DNA of 64,000 nt. Origin: Acidovorax kalamii. GTDB lineage: Bacteria; Pseudomonadota; Gammaproteobacteria; Burkholderiales; Burkholderiaceae_C. The stretch covers positions 744,001 through 808,000 of the forward strand of contig NZ_NOIG01000004.1 in NCBI RefSeq assembly GCF_002245625.1, in the 5' to 3' direction. The notes under the pieces are model-generated. The model made no database searches, was not told the DNA's origin, and saw only the letters and a program-made list of their open reading frames with translations. This document shows positions 33,117-43,745 of the stretch, in pieces (position 1 is the first letter of the stretch; each line of letters opens with the position of its first letter). A program made the translations under genes and the position numbers.

Positions 33117-33341
33117 ATGCACACCCTCAAACTCACCCAGGTCGGTAACTCCGTCGGCGCTATTTTTCCAAAGGAACTGCTGGCGCGATTGCAATTGGAG
33201 AAAGGCGATGAGTTGTATGTGACGGAGTCGCCCGACGGCTTGCGCATCACGACCCACAACCCCGAATTTGAAGCCCAAATGCGCGTGGCGCGCGAGATCA
33301 TGAAAGAGCGCCGTGCCGTGCTGCACGAGCTGGCCAAATGA
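33117..33341 (+). CDS. AbrB/SpoVT-type antitoxin
   Basis: A 74-residue swapped-hairpin AbrB-fold protein (LKLTQVGNSVGAIFPKELLARL, then LEKGDELYVTESPDGLRI) followed by a charged tail (EAQMRVAREIMKERRAVLHEL) that likely wraps the toxin. It should neutralise the Doc toxin encoded next and bind the operator upstream. Starts at 33108 and 33117 are both possible. The stop overlaps the toxin start (ATGA). Confidence 0.88.
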   Translation: MHTLKLTQVGNSVGAIFPKELLARLQLEKGDELYVTESPDGLRITTHNPEFEAQMRVAREIMKERRAVLHELAK

Positions 33342-33730
33342 GCCAGTGGGTCTGGCTGGACCGTGCCGTTATCGTCGCCATCCATGAAATGCAGTTGGCT
33401 GAGCACGGTGGCGGTGCGGGTGTGCGGGACGCTGGTTTGCTCGATTCAGCATTGGGCAAACCACTGCATCTGAGCCACTACGGCGAGCCTCCGCCAGATG
33501 CTGCGGCGTTAGCAGCCTCTTATGGATACGGCATTTCGCGCAACCATCCGTTCGTCGATGGCAACAAGCGCACGGGCTTCGTAGCAGCAGAGCTTTTTTT
33601 GCGCCTGAATGGTTGGGCGCTCACCGCCGACGACGCGTCGTGTGTGCTGACCATGCTCGCCGTCGCCGCAGGCGACATCACCGAAGAGGCGTTTGCCGCC
33701 TGGCTGCGGGAGCACGCTGTAGCCCGTTGA
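33338..33730 (+). CDS. doc: Doc/Fic-type toxin
   Basis: A 130-residue death-on-curing protein. The Fic-fold core HPFVDGNKRTG at about 70-80 has the Doc form of the active-site loop with catalytic His70, preceded by ASYGYGISR. Doc phosphorylates elongation factor Tu and stops translation. Here the partner is an AbrB-type rather than the classical Phd antitoxin. The gene overlaps the antitoxin by 4 bp, and the region is slightly less GC-rich than its surroundings, consistent with horizontal gain. Confidence 0.9.
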   Translation: MSQWVWLDRAVIVAIHEMQLAEHGGGAGVRDAGLLDSALGKPLHLSHYGEPPPDAAALAASYGYGISRNHPFVDGNKRTGFVAAELFLRLNGWALTADDASCVLTMLAVAAGDITEEAFAAWLREHAVAR

Positions 33731-33733
33731 GTG

Positions 33734-33802
33734 AAATTTGAAGCTTTTTTGGGCTCTACCGCCTATCCAGTAAGCGCTATAAGCTATAAAAATAATAGCT
33801 AG
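33734..33802 (+). repeat. Dispersed repeat copy R4, intergenic
   Basis: AAATTTGAAGC, GGGCTCTACCGC and AAGCGCTATAAGCTAT followed by ATAATAGCT give the same order of blocks as R1. It lies between the doc toxin gene and nth, where it may also end both transcripts. Confidence 0.65.
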
Positions 33803-33819
33803 ATGCTGGGCCTGCTGAC

Positions 33820-34464
33820 TCAGGGCACCAGCGTCTTCGGCTTGTAGTCGCAGTACTCACTCACCACACATTCCCAGCAGCGCGGCTTGCGCGCCTGGCA
33901 CACATAGCGGCCCAGCAGGATGAGCCAGTGGTGCGAGTCCACTGCGTAGGCTTCAGGCACACGCTTCATCAGCTGCAGCTCCACTGCCAACGGGTTTTTG
34001 CCCGGCGCCAGACCGGTGCGGTTGCTCACGCGAAAGATGTGCGTGTCCACCGCCATCGTGGGCTGGCCAAAGGCCACGTTCAGCACCACGTTCGCCGTTT
34101 TGCGGCCCACGCCGGGCAGGGCCTCCAGCGCTTCGCGCGTACGCGGGACCTGACTGCCGTGCTGCTCCACCAGGATGCGGCAGGTCTCCATCAGGTTCTT
34201 GGCCTTGGTGCGGTACAGGCCGATGGTCTTGATGTAGCCCTCCAGTCCCTCCAGACCCAGGTCCAGGATGGCCTGGGGCGTGCCAGCCACGGGGAACAGC
34301 TTGCGCGTGGCCTTGTTCACGCCCACGTCGGTGGCCTGGGCCGATAGCAGCACGGCGGCCAGCAGCTCGAACGGGGTGGTGTATTCCAGCTCCGTGTTGG
34401 GCATAGGGTTGGCCGCCTTGAGGGTGGCGAAGAAGGGCTCGATCTGGGCGGTTTTCATCATCAT
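33820..34464 (-). CDS. nth: Endonuclease III
   Basis: A 214-residue base-excision DNA glycosylase/AP lyase. The helix-hairpin-helix with catalytic lysine reads LPGVGRKTANVVLNVAFGQ, the catalytic Asp lies in VDTHIFRVSNR, and the C-terminal 4Fe-4S cluster ligands are spaced C-x6-C-x2-C-x5-C (CQARKPRCWECVVSEYC). It removes oxidised pyrimidines. Three consecutive ATG codons (34464, 34461, 34458) are possible starts; the first overlaps the stop of the LysR gene upstream. Confidence 0.95.
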   Translation of the reverse strand: MMMKTAQIEPFFATLKAANPMPNTELEYTTPFELLAAVLLSAQATDVGVNKATRKLFPVAGTPQAILDLGLEGLEGYIKTIGLYRTKAKNLMETCRILVEQHGSQVPRTREALEALPGVGRKTANVVLNVAFGQPTMAVDTHIFRVSNRTGLAPGKNPLAVELQLMKRVPEAYAVDSHHWLILLGRYVCQARKPRCWECVVSEYCDYKPKTLVP

Positions 34465-35426
34465 CGTTGGCGGGGTGGGGCAGGGGGCTGGCTTCTTTTG
34501 GCGGGCGTGGCCGGTGCCGCATTGTCCCGCAGCTGCGCCTGCAGGAACTCCAGGAACATGCGCACGGCAGCGGGCAAGGTGCGGCCGCTCAGGGTCTGCA
34601 GCTCTGCGGCGCGGGCGCCCATGCCGGGCTCGCGGATCTGGGCGGCGTGCAACTCGCCGCGCAACACGCGGTCGCGCACCGTCACCTCGCCCGAGATGGA
34701 CAGGCCGCCACCATGCAGCACAAAGTGCATCAGCGTCTCGAAGTGGTTGCACACCAGTGCGGGCTCAAAGACCAGGCCCCGCTGGCTGCAGCCAATGTCG
34801 AACAGCTGGCGCACGGTGTTGTCGCGCTCGGGTAGGGCGATGGGGTAGGCGTGCATCTGCGCCAGCGTGACGGAGTGCAATCGCGCCAGCGCGTGGTCGG
34901 GCCGCATGATGGCGATGACGGGTGCGGCCTGACGGTGCTGCACGGTGATGTCCCGCTCGGCCGAGCGGCTGTAGGTCAGGCCAATGTCCGCATCGCCGTT
35001 GAGCACCGCCACGGTCACAGCTGCCGGGCTGGCCACGCGCAGGTGGAACTGGATGCCGGGGTACTGCAGGCGGAACTGCGCCATCACGCGCGGCAGGAAC
35101 TCGATGGCGAAACCCGCAGAGCTGCAGATGCGCACCAGCCCCGTGCGCAGGCCCTGCAGCGCCTGGATGTCGGAGACCACGCGGTCGGCCTCCAGCGCGC
35201 CCCGCCGCGCATGGGCAGCCAGCAGCTCGCCCGCTGCGCTGGGCGCCATGCCGCGCGGCCGCCGGTCAAACAGCGGCACGCCCAGCAGGTCTTCGAGGGC
35301 GGCGACTTGGCGGCTCACGGCCGAGGGCGACACATTGAGGCGCGTGGCGGCCTCGCTGACCGAGCCGCTGCGCACTACCTCCAGAAAGTAGCGCAGTGCC
35401 GTGTCCTGCAAGCGGCTGGAAAGCAT
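34461..35426 (-). CDS. LysR-family transcription regulator
   Basis: A 321-residue protein with N-terminal winged helix (LRYFLEVVRSGSVSEAATRLNVSPSAVSRQVAALEDLLGV) read as the typical LysR pattern, and a C-terminal periplasmic-binding-like effector domain. It is divergent from the amidase gene with a 97-bp gap, so it probably controls the amidase-Bug cluster. The last 20 residues are Pro/Arg-rich and unusual for the family. It overlaps nth by 4 bp, but co-regulation with DNA repair is unlikely to be meaningful. Confidence 0.9.
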   Translation of the reverse strand: MLSSRLQDTALRYFLEVVRSGSVSEAATRLNVSPSAVSRQVAALEDLLGVPLFDRRPRGMAPSAAGELLAAHARRGALEADRVVSDIQALQGLRTGLVRICSSAGFAIEFLPRVMAQFRLQYPGIQFHLRVASPAAVTVAVLNGDADIGLTYSRSAERDITVQHRQAAPVIAIMRPDHALARLHSVTLAQMHAYPIALPERDNTVRQLFDIGCSQRGLVFEPALVCNHFETLMHFVLHGGGLSISGEVTVRDRVLRGELHAAQIREPGMGARAAELQTLSGRTLPAAVRMFLEFLQAQLRDNAAPATPAKRSQPPAPPRQR

Positions 35427-35523
35427 GGGGGGCCTTTCGGAGTGTGGATTGCATAAAACGCAAAGATAACCCCAGAAATCGTTGATTGTCGAAACGCAGC
35501 GAGCTGCTTATGCTGACTTGCAA

Positions 35524-37023
35524 ATGACACATTCACCGGCCTCAGCCTCCATGCCTTCCGCAAACAGCGTCACCCCGGGTGGCACCCCCAGCCACATCGT
35601 GGACTACACGGCCACCGGCCTGTCGCGCGCCATCCATGCGCGGGAGGTCTCCTGCACCGAGGTGCTGGACGCCTACCTGGCCCAGGTGGACCGGCTCAAC
35701 CCCGTGGTGAATGCATTGGTGGCGATGGCGGACCGCAACGCCCTGCGCACGCAGGCGTCAGAGCGCGATGCGCAACTGGCACGCGGCGAGAGCCTGGGCC
35801 CGCTGCATGGCTTTCCGCAGGCGCCCAAGGACATCATGCCCGCTGCGGGCATGGTCACCACGCGGGGTTCACCCATCTTTGCGGGACAGATCTCGGCCAC
35901 GGATGCGGTGGTGTTCGAGCGGATGCGCGCAGGCGGTGCACTGTTCATCGGCCGCAGCAACTCTCCGGAGTTTGGCCTGGGCGGCCACACCTACAACCCG
36001 GTGTATGGCACCACACGCAATGCCCACAACCCGGCCGTGTCGGCGGGCGGCAGCAGTGGCGGCGCAGCGGTGGCCGTGGCGCTGCACATGCTGCCCGTGG
36101 CGGATGGATCGGACATGATGGGATCGCTGCGCACGCCAGCGGCTTTCAACAACGTGTATGGGCTGCGTACCTCGTTCGGCCTGGTGCCGCACGGGCCGAC
36201 GGAAGAAGTGTTCTTCCAGCAGTTCAGCGTGGCCGGGCCCATGGCCCGCAACATCCCGGACCTGGCGCTGCTGCTGTCGGTGCAGGCGGGTTTTGATGCG
36301 CGCCTGCCGCTCACGCGGCGCCATGAGGACGTGGCCCTGCTGGGCCAGCCGCTGGAGCGTGATTGGCGCGGCGCCCGCATTGGCTGGCTGGGTGACCTGG
36401 GCGGCCATTTGCCCACCGAGCCTGGCGTGTTGGCCACCTGCGAGCAGGCGCTGGAACACTTCCGCACGGTGGGTTGCACCGTGGAATCTGTGGTGCCCGC
36501 ATTCAATCTGGAACAGCTGTGGAACGCATGGATCGACTTGCGCAGCTTCAGCGTGGCAGGGGCCAATGCGGCCTTGTATCGCAACCCGGCCACGCATGCG
36601 CTGCTCAAGCCCGAGGCGGTGTGGGAGATCGAGCGTGGCATGCGCCTGACGGCTCTGCAGGTGTACGACGCGGCCCGCGTGCGCAGCGCGTGGTACCAGG
36701 TGCTGCGCGGCCTGTTCGAGCAGTTCGATTTTCTGGTGTTGCCCGCTGCCCAGGTGTTCCCCTTCGATGCCGGGCTGGACTGGCCCTATGAGGTGGGCGG
36801 CCGCACCATGGACACCTACCACCGCTGGATGGAGGCCGTGGTGCCCGCCACCATGGCCGGCCTGCCCGCGCTCGCAGCCCCCGCAGGCTTTGGCCCCGGC
36901 GGCCTGCCTGCAGGTCTACAGATCATCGGCCCGGCACAGTCGGACGCCGCCGTGCTGCAGATCGGCCATGCCTACGACCAGGCCAGTGGCTATGCCCGTG
37001 TGGCGAGCCCGCTGCTGGGTTGA
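35524..37023 (+). CDS. Amidase-signature hydrolase
   Basis: An amidase-signature enzyme with catalytic Lys in QAPKDIM, the cis-Ser in SAGGSSGGAA and the nucleophile Ser in GSDMMGSLRTPA, about 60 residues apart as expected. It hydrolyses a carboxamide or similar bond in the cytoplasm. The nucleophile loop reads DMMGS where DTGGS is usual, so the substrate pocket may differ. The start ATG at 35524 gives 499 residues; 35551 is an alternative. It lies just before a Bug-type binding protein, suggesting uptake and breakdown of an acylated or amidated acid. Confidence 0.9.
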   Translation: MTHSPASASMPSANSVTPGGTPSHIVDYTATGLSRAIHAREVSCTEVLDAYLAQVDRLNPVVNALVAMADRNALRTQASERDAQLARGESLGPLHGFPQAPKDIMPAAGMVTTRGSPIFAGQISATDAVVFERMRAGGALFIGRSNSPEFGLGGHTYNPVYGTTRNAHNPAVSAGGSSGGAAVAVALHMLPVADGSDMMGSLRTPAAFNNVYGLRTSFGLVPHGPTEEVFFQQFSVAGPMARNIPDLALLLSVQAGFDARLPLTRRHEDVALLGQPLERDWRGARIGWLGDLGGHLPTEPGVLATCEQALEHFRTVGCTVESVVPAFNLEQLWNAWIDLRSFSVAGANAALYRNPATHALLKPEAVWEIERGMRLTALQVYDAARVRSAWYQVLRGLFEQFDFLVLPAAQVFPFDAGLDWPYEVGGRTMDTYHRWMEAVVPATMAGLPALAAPAGFGPGGLPAGLQIIGPAQSDAAVLQIGHAYDQASGYARVASPLLG

Positions 37024-37076
37024 TGCGTTCGATGTCCGTCCCGCTTTTCCAGAATTTTTTGACCGGAGAACTCCCC

Positions 37077-38060
37077 ATGCCCTTGCTGCGCTCCCGCTTT
37101 ATTTCCTGTCTTCTGGCTGGCGCGTGCGCGCTGGCGGCGCCCGCCGTGGCCTGGGCGCAGGCCTTTCCTGAGCGGCCGGTCAAGCTGGTCATACCGTTTG
37201 CACCCGGCGGTGCCACCGACATTTTGGGGCGGCTGCTGGCCACGGCCCTGGGCGAGCGCCTGGGCCAGCCCATGGTGGTAGAGAACCGGCCCGGTGCGGG
37301 CACGGTGGTGGCGGCCTCGCTGGTGGCAAAGGCACCGGCCGACGGCTACACCCTGCTGCTGGGCGCCAACACCACGCTCACCATGAACCCCGCAATCCGC
37401 ACCAACCTGCCGTACGACCCCGTGCGCAGCTTTACGCCCATCGGCATGGTGGCGGACATGGGGCTGCTTCTGGTGGCGCACAACGATGTGCAGGGCAGCA
37501 CGCTCAAGGACATCGTGGCGCAGGCCAAGGCCGCGCCGGACAAGTTCTCGTACGGCTCCTACGGCACGGGCTCATCGGTGCACTTCGGCGCCGAGATGCT
37601 CAAGACCACGGCAGGTTTTCCGATGATGCATGTGCCCTTCAACGGCAGCTCGCCCAACCTGACGGCGCTGATGGGCGGGCAGGTGCAGCTGGCGGTGGAC
37701 ACGGTGGTGGCCTCCACCCCGCTCATCAAGGCAGGCAAGATCAAGCCCATCGCCGCGCTGAGCCCGCAGCGCCTGGCGTTGCTGCCGAATGTGCCCACTG
37801 TGGCCGAGAGCGGCTACCCGGGTTTCGACATGGGCTCCTGGTTCGCTTTTGTCGGCCCTGCAGGCCTGCCCGCTCCGGTGCAGAAGAAGCTGGAGAAGGC
37901 CCTGGCCGACACCATGGCTTCGGCCGAATTCAAGAAGAAGCTGGTGGACATCGGCATGACCCCGGCATGGGGCAACGGCGATGCGCTGCGCGCCCGCATC
38001 GAGCGCGAACTGCCACTCATGCGCGCCGTGGCTGCGCGGGCCGATATCCGCGTGGATTGA
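37077..38060 (+). CDS. Bug-type (TctC) periplasmic binding protein
   Basis: A 327-residue protein with signal peptide ISCLLAGACALAAPAVAWAQA and the Bug/TctC opening FPERPVKLVIPFAPGGATDILGR, the conserved NRPGAGTVVA segment, and MGGQVQLAVDT. These proteins feed tripartite tricarboxylate transporters or act as sensors; comamonads and Bordetella carry very many, usually without permease genes nearby, as here. ATG at 37077 has a GGAGA site and lies 53 bp after the amidase. Confidence 0.92.
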   Translation: MPLLRSRFISCLLAGACALAAPAVAWAQAFPERPVKLVIPFAPGGATDILGRLLATALGERLGQPMVVENRPGAGTVVAASLVAKAPADGYTLLLGANTTLTMNPAIRTNLPYDPVRSFTPIGMVADMGLLLVAHNDVQGSTLKDIVAQAKAAPDKFSYGSYGTGSSVHFGAEMLKTTAGFPMMHVPFNGSSPNLTALMGGQVQLAVDTVVASTPLIKAGKIKPIAALSPQRLALLPNVPTVAESGYPGFDMGSWFAFVGPAGLPAPVQKKLEKALADTMASAEFKKKLVDIGMTPAWGNGDALRARIERELPLMRAVAARADIRVD

Positions 38061-38082
38061 TACGCGGGCGCCGGCGTGTGAC

Positions 38083-38559
38083 TCAGGCCACGCGCTGCAC
38101 CGCCAGGCACAGCCAGCACGGAAACGCGCCGGTGGCGGGGTTGACGGCGAAGTGCTCGTCATACACCTCGACAGCGGGTCTGGCCGCCACCTCCCAGCCT
38201 GCGGGGATCTGCCCCGGGGCCGTCATGCGGGCCCAGGCTGCGCCGATCTCGGGCCCGGTGCCAACAAACTGAAAACAGGCGTAGTCGCCTCCGGGGAAGT
38301 CCTGCACCAGGGCCTCGGTGCCCGTACGCAGGCCCACGCCCACCTGCACACAGGCGTCGTAGCGGCACTGAGCAGGCGGTGTGCAGGCGGGGTTGTCCAG
38401 GCTGATGCCGTAGAACTTGGGGCGCGGCTCGCTCAGGCCATGGGCCTCGCACCAGCGGCCAAAGCGGTCCCACAGCTGCGTGAGGGAGGGGCCATAGGGG
38501 CCGGTCTGGCGCATGTAGGCGAGGCGCATCGGTGGCAGCTGGCGGATTTCGAGGGGCAT
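38083..38559 (-). CDS. GyrI-like effector-binding domain protein
   Basis: A 158-residue free-standing GyrI/AraC effector-binding domain (MRLAYMRQTGPYGPSLTQLWDRF, FYGISLDNP, GGDYACFQFVGTG, DEHFAVNP). Such domains bind small amphipathic molecules; SbmC/GyrI also inhibits gyrase. No DNA-binding domain is fused, so it could be a sequestering protein. The start at 38559 has an ACGGAG site. It is convergent with the Bug gene and divergent from the aminotransferase gene. Confidence 0.85.
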   Translation of the reverse strand: MPLEIRQLPPMRLAYMRQTGPYGPSLTQLWDRFGRWCEAHGLSEPRPKFYGISLDNPACTPPAQCRYDACVQVGVGLRTGTEALVQDFPGGDYACFQFVGTGPEIGAAWARMTAPGQIPAGWEVAARPAVEVYDEHFAVNPATGAFPCWLCLAVQRVA

Positions 38560-38677
38560 GGGGGCTCCGTAGCGAGGCGGTGGTTCAGGTTTTGGCCCCC
38601 GCAGTCTAAGCCGCAGGAAACCTGCACGCCAATTGGCGACAATGCGGGATCCTTTGCCACCCACTTCTGTCCACGCC

Positions 38678-39868
38678 ATGCAATTTGCCGACCGCCTGAA
38701 CAACGTAGAAACCTCCGCCATCCGCGAGCTTTTCAAGCTGCTGGGCAAGCCCGGCATCATCAGCTTTGCGGGTGGATTCCCCGACAGCGCGATGTTCGAC
38801 GTGGAAGGCATCCGCGCCGCCAGCAATGCAGCCCTGGCCGAGGAGCCCGGCGCAGCACTGCAGTACGGCGCCACCGAAGGCTACAACCCGCTGCGCGAGC
38901 AACTGGCCGCCTTCATGACGAGCAAGGGCGCCAAGGATGTGGCGGCCGACAACCTCATCGTCACCACCGGCAGCCAGCAGGCGCTGGACCTGCTGGGCAA
39001 GACGCTCATCAGCCCCGGCGACAAGGTGATTGTGGAAGGCCCGACCTTCCTGGCGACCATCCAGTGCTTCCGCCTGTACGGCGCCGAGCTCATCAGCGCG
39101 CCCATCGACGGCAACGGCGTGAAGACGGATGAACTGGAAAAGCTCATCGCCGAGCACAAGCCCAAGTTCGTCTACCTGATCCCCACCTTCGGCAACCCCA
39201 GTGGCGCCATGCTGAGCGCCGAGCGCCGCAAGGCCGTGCTGGAGATGGCCGTGAAGCACAACACCCTGATCGTCGAGGACGACCCCTACGGCGACCTGTA
39301 CTTTGGCGACGCGCCTCCGCCCAGCCTGCTCAACCTGTCGGCCAGCGTGCCCGGCAGCCGTGAGCTGCTGGTGCACTGCGGCAGCCTGAGCAAGGTCTTG
39401 TCGCCCGGCCTGCGCGTGGGCTGGATGATTGCCCCGGCCGAGCTGTTGGGCAAGGCCACCATGTGCAAGCAGTTCAGCGACGCACACACCAGCACCTTTG
39501 CCCAGGCCACAGCCGCGCAGTACCTCAAGGCCGGCCGCATGCCTGGCACGCTGGCCAACGTGCGCAAGGTGTATGCCGAGCGCGCCGAGGCCATGGGCGA
39601 CGCGCTGCGCAAGGAGCTGGGTGATGCCATCGAGTTTGTGCAGCCGCAGGGCGGCCTGTTCGTGTGGGCACGCCTCACAGGGGCAGGTGGCAAGGTGGCC
39701 GATGGCAACGTGCTGGCCAAGCGTGCGATTGAAAAGGGCGTGGCCTTTGTGCCCGGCACGCCATTCTTCTGCGCCAACCCCGACCACGCCACCTTCCGCC
39801 TGTCGTTCGCCACGGCCGATGTGGACAAGATCCGCGAAGGCGTCGCGCGCCTGGGCCAGGCGATCTGA
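38678..39868 (+). CDS. PLP-dependent aminotransferase (2-aminoadipate/kynurenine type)
   Basis: A fold-type-I aminotransferase of 396 residues with LIVTTGSQQALDLLGK, the N-P-S segment TFGNPSGAMLS, VEDDPYGDLYF and PLP lysine in GSLSKVLSPGLRVGW. The FAGGFPDSAMF opening matches the LysN/KAT II subfamily acting on long or aromatic amino acids. ATG at 38678 is preferred over an in-frame TTG at 38633. It is followed by slyX after a short 7-bp gap. Confidence 0.93.
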   Translation: MQFADRLNNVETSAIRELFKLLGKPGIISFAGGFPDSAMFDVEGIRAASNAALAEEPGAALQYGATEGYNPLREQLAAFMTSKGAKDVAADNLIVTTGSQQALDLLGKTLISPGDKVIVEGPTFLATIQCFRLYGAELISAPIDGNGVKTDELEKLIAEHKPKFVYLIPTFGNPSGAMLSAERRKAVLEMAVKHNTLIVEDDPYGDLYFGDAPPPSLLNLSASVPGSRELLVHCGSLSKVLSPGLRVGWMIAPAELLGKATMCKQFSDAHTSTFAQATAAQYLKAGRMPGTLANVRKVYAERAEAMGDALRKELGDAIEFVQPQGGLFVWARLTGAGGKVADGNVLAKRAIEKGVAFVPGTPFFCANPDHATFRLSFATADVDKIREGVARLGQAI

Positions 39869-39875
39869 CGCCTCC

Positions 39876-40103
39876 ATGTCTGACGCCAACGATCTCGCCA
39901 GCGTTCTCCAGCGCCTCGAAAGCCTGGAGATCAAGGCCAGCTTCACCGAAGACCTGCTGGACCAGCTGAACATGACGATCTACCGCCAGCAGGAGCTGAT
40001 CGACCGCCTCGCGCAGGAGGTCATCCAGCTGCGCCGCCAGGTGCCCGAGGGCGGCGGCGTGGCGCCGCGCAACCTGCGCGACGAGTTGCCTCCGCACTAC
40101 TGA
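39876..40103 (+). CDS. slyX: SlyX family protein
   Basis: A 75-residue coiled-coil protein (ASVLQRLESLEIKASFTEDLLDQLN, YRQQELIDRLAQEV) ending in DELPPHY, typical of SlyX. The function of this conserved small protein is unknown. It begins 7 bp after the aminotransferase stop and is convergent with the TetR gene, with only 7 bp between them. Confidence 0.92.
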   Translation: MSDANDLASVLQRLESLEIKASFTEDLLDQLNMTIYRQQELIDRLAQEVIQLRRQVPEGGGVAPRNLRDELPPHY

Positions 40104-40110
40104 ACTGGCT

Positions 40111-40743
40111 CTAGGCTTTCACCGACCGCCACGCCGCGTCTGCCAACTCTGCGCGGTAGGTGGTGGGCGAGGGCAGGCCGCCCTGGGCCGCATTGCCCGA
40201 CAGCCAGGCCCTGCAATAGCTCTGCACCGGCCCCATCACCAGCGATGGCATCAGCTCGCACGGCAGGTCGCGCACCGCACCGGTGCGGCGGTGGGGCTCG
40301 AACCAGGCCACCAGTGCCTGGTTGCGGCGGTGGGCTGCGTCGGCCAGGTCGGGCGTGCGGGGGCCAGCAGCCACCGCGCCGCGTGACTGAAACAGAAAAC
40401 GCGCCCGCTCGGGCTGCGCCACCACCCAGTCCAGATAGCCCGTGACGAGGGCATGCACGCCCGCCTCCACGCCTTGGGCGGCATCCAGTTGCGCCTGCAC
40501 GCTGCGCGACTGGTCGTGAAAGATGTCAAAGAACAGTGCCGCCACGATGCCGTCGCGGTTGCCGAAGTGGTGGTAGATGCTACCCACGCTGGCCCCGCAA
40601 CGCGCGCGCACGCCATCGATGGTGACGGCATCGACCCCGCCTTCGGCCGCGCAGGCCAGGGCGGCGTTCAGGATGTCCTGACGGCGGTCTGCCGTTGCTT
40701 CGGCGGGGGATGAGACGGGGGGCGGGGAATTGCGGCTTGCCAT
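40111..40743 (-). CDS. TetR-family repressor
   Basis: A 210-residue regulator with the TetR helix-turn-helix (RQDILNAALACAAEGGVDAVTIDGVRARCGASVGSIYHHFGNRDGIVAALF) in the expected pattern and a helical ligand-binding domain. It is divergent from the dienoyl-CoA reductase gene across a 55-bp gap with three TTCTAG sites, so it most likely represses both genes and responds to an acyl-CoA or fatty acid. Confidence 0.9.
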   Translation of the reverse strand: MASRNSPPPVSSPAEATADRRQDILNAALACAAEGGVDAVTIDGVRARCGASVGSIYHHFGNRDGIVAALFFDIFHDQSRSVQAQLDAAQGVEAGVHALVTGYLDWVVAQPERARFLFQSRGAVAAGPRTPDLADAAHRRNQALVAWFEPHRRTGAVRDLPCELMPSLVMGPVQSYCRAWLSGNAAQGGLPSPTTYRAELADAAWRSVKA

Positions 40744-40752
40744 GGAACGGGA

Positions 40753-42907
<2,155 letters not shown>

Positions 42908-42932
42908 GGCACGGGCAGGGCGTGGTTTACGG

Positions 42933-42991
42933 CAAAAAAAGGCCGTTACCGCGCTCTGGATATGCCTGAATAGCTATATATTTAATAGCAA
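42933..42991 (+). repeat. Dispersed repeat copy R5, intergenic
   Basis: An AAAAAAAGGCC arm, a GCGCTCTGG core and ATAGCTATATATTTAATAGCA give the block order of the family. It lies in the gap between the convergent dienoyl-CoA reductase and exonuclease genes. Confidence 0.55.
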
Positions 42992-43025
42992 ATGACGGTT
43001 GTGTGCCCTGGCCTGACGCAGGCCC

Positions 43026-43673
43026 TCAGGTGGCGGCGGGGGCCTGCAGCGCAAGGAACACCCGCAGCGCCGCCCAGGCGTCGTTGGCGGCGTAGACCAG
43101 CTGGGCCTCGGTGAGTTTTTCGTTGGCCCAGTTGGAGGTGGCGGCTTTCTTGGATTTGATGAAGCGCCGGTTGAACAGCACGGCCACAGCGCCTTTCACG
43201 CCCATGTCCTTGCGGTAGCCGCGTTGGCGGAACACGGTGTTCAGCTCCAGCACGTCGCTGGGTTGCACACCCAGCTTGGCCTGTATGCGCTTGGTGTCGT
43301 CGCCCAGCCCAAAACCCGCCTTGGTCACGCCGCGCAGCGCCAGCAGCTCGGCCACACGCGCGCGGCAGCCGGGGTCGTGCAGCTGGAAGACCCAGGCATG
43401 GTCGAGTGTCGCCAGCTGCACGACGTGGGGCCCGTCGGACTGCTCGCCCTGCACGAAGGTGGGCTTGGATTCGGTGTCAAACCCCCAGGCGCTGGCAGCG
43501 GCCAGGGCATCACAGGCCTTGTCGGCCTGGGTGGGCGTGGAGACGAGTGCTATGCGGTCGGTGCCCAGGCGCTCAAATGGTTCCAGCAGGGCGATCTGGT
43601 CTTTGTCCGGGGTGGGGTGGTGGGAGGGGCGTGCACCGGTGTGGTGGCGCCGGGCAGGGGGAGTGGCCGTCAT
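43026..43673 (-). CDS. 3'-5' exonuclease (RNase D-like DEDD family)
   Basis: A 215-residue protein with the DEDD exonuclease motifs: GFDTESKP (D and E), a middle KAGFGLGDDTKRI, and LVYAANDAWAALRVF with Tyr and the last Asp of motif III. It probably trims RNA or DNA 3' ends using two metal ions. It lacks HRDC domains, unlike true RNase D. Start ATG at 43673 is chosen; the upstream in-frame extension looks non-coding. Confidence 0.88.
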   Translation of the reverse strand: MTATPPARRHHTGARPSHHPTPDKDQIALLEPFERLGTDRIALVSTPTQADKACDALAAASAWGFDTESKPTFVQGEQSDGPHVVQLATLDHAWVFQLHDPGCRARVAELLALRGVTKAGFGLGDDTKRIQAKLGVQPSDVLELNTVFRQRGYRKDMGVKGAVAVLFNRRFIKSKKAATSNWANEKLTEAQLVYAANDAWAALRVFLALQAPAAT

Positions 43674-43745
43674 GCGGGCATTGTGCCCTGCTCCCGCCTG
43701 CGCACAGTTGTGTGGATGTGCTGCTGTGCGGCTGCGCGCCACCGC

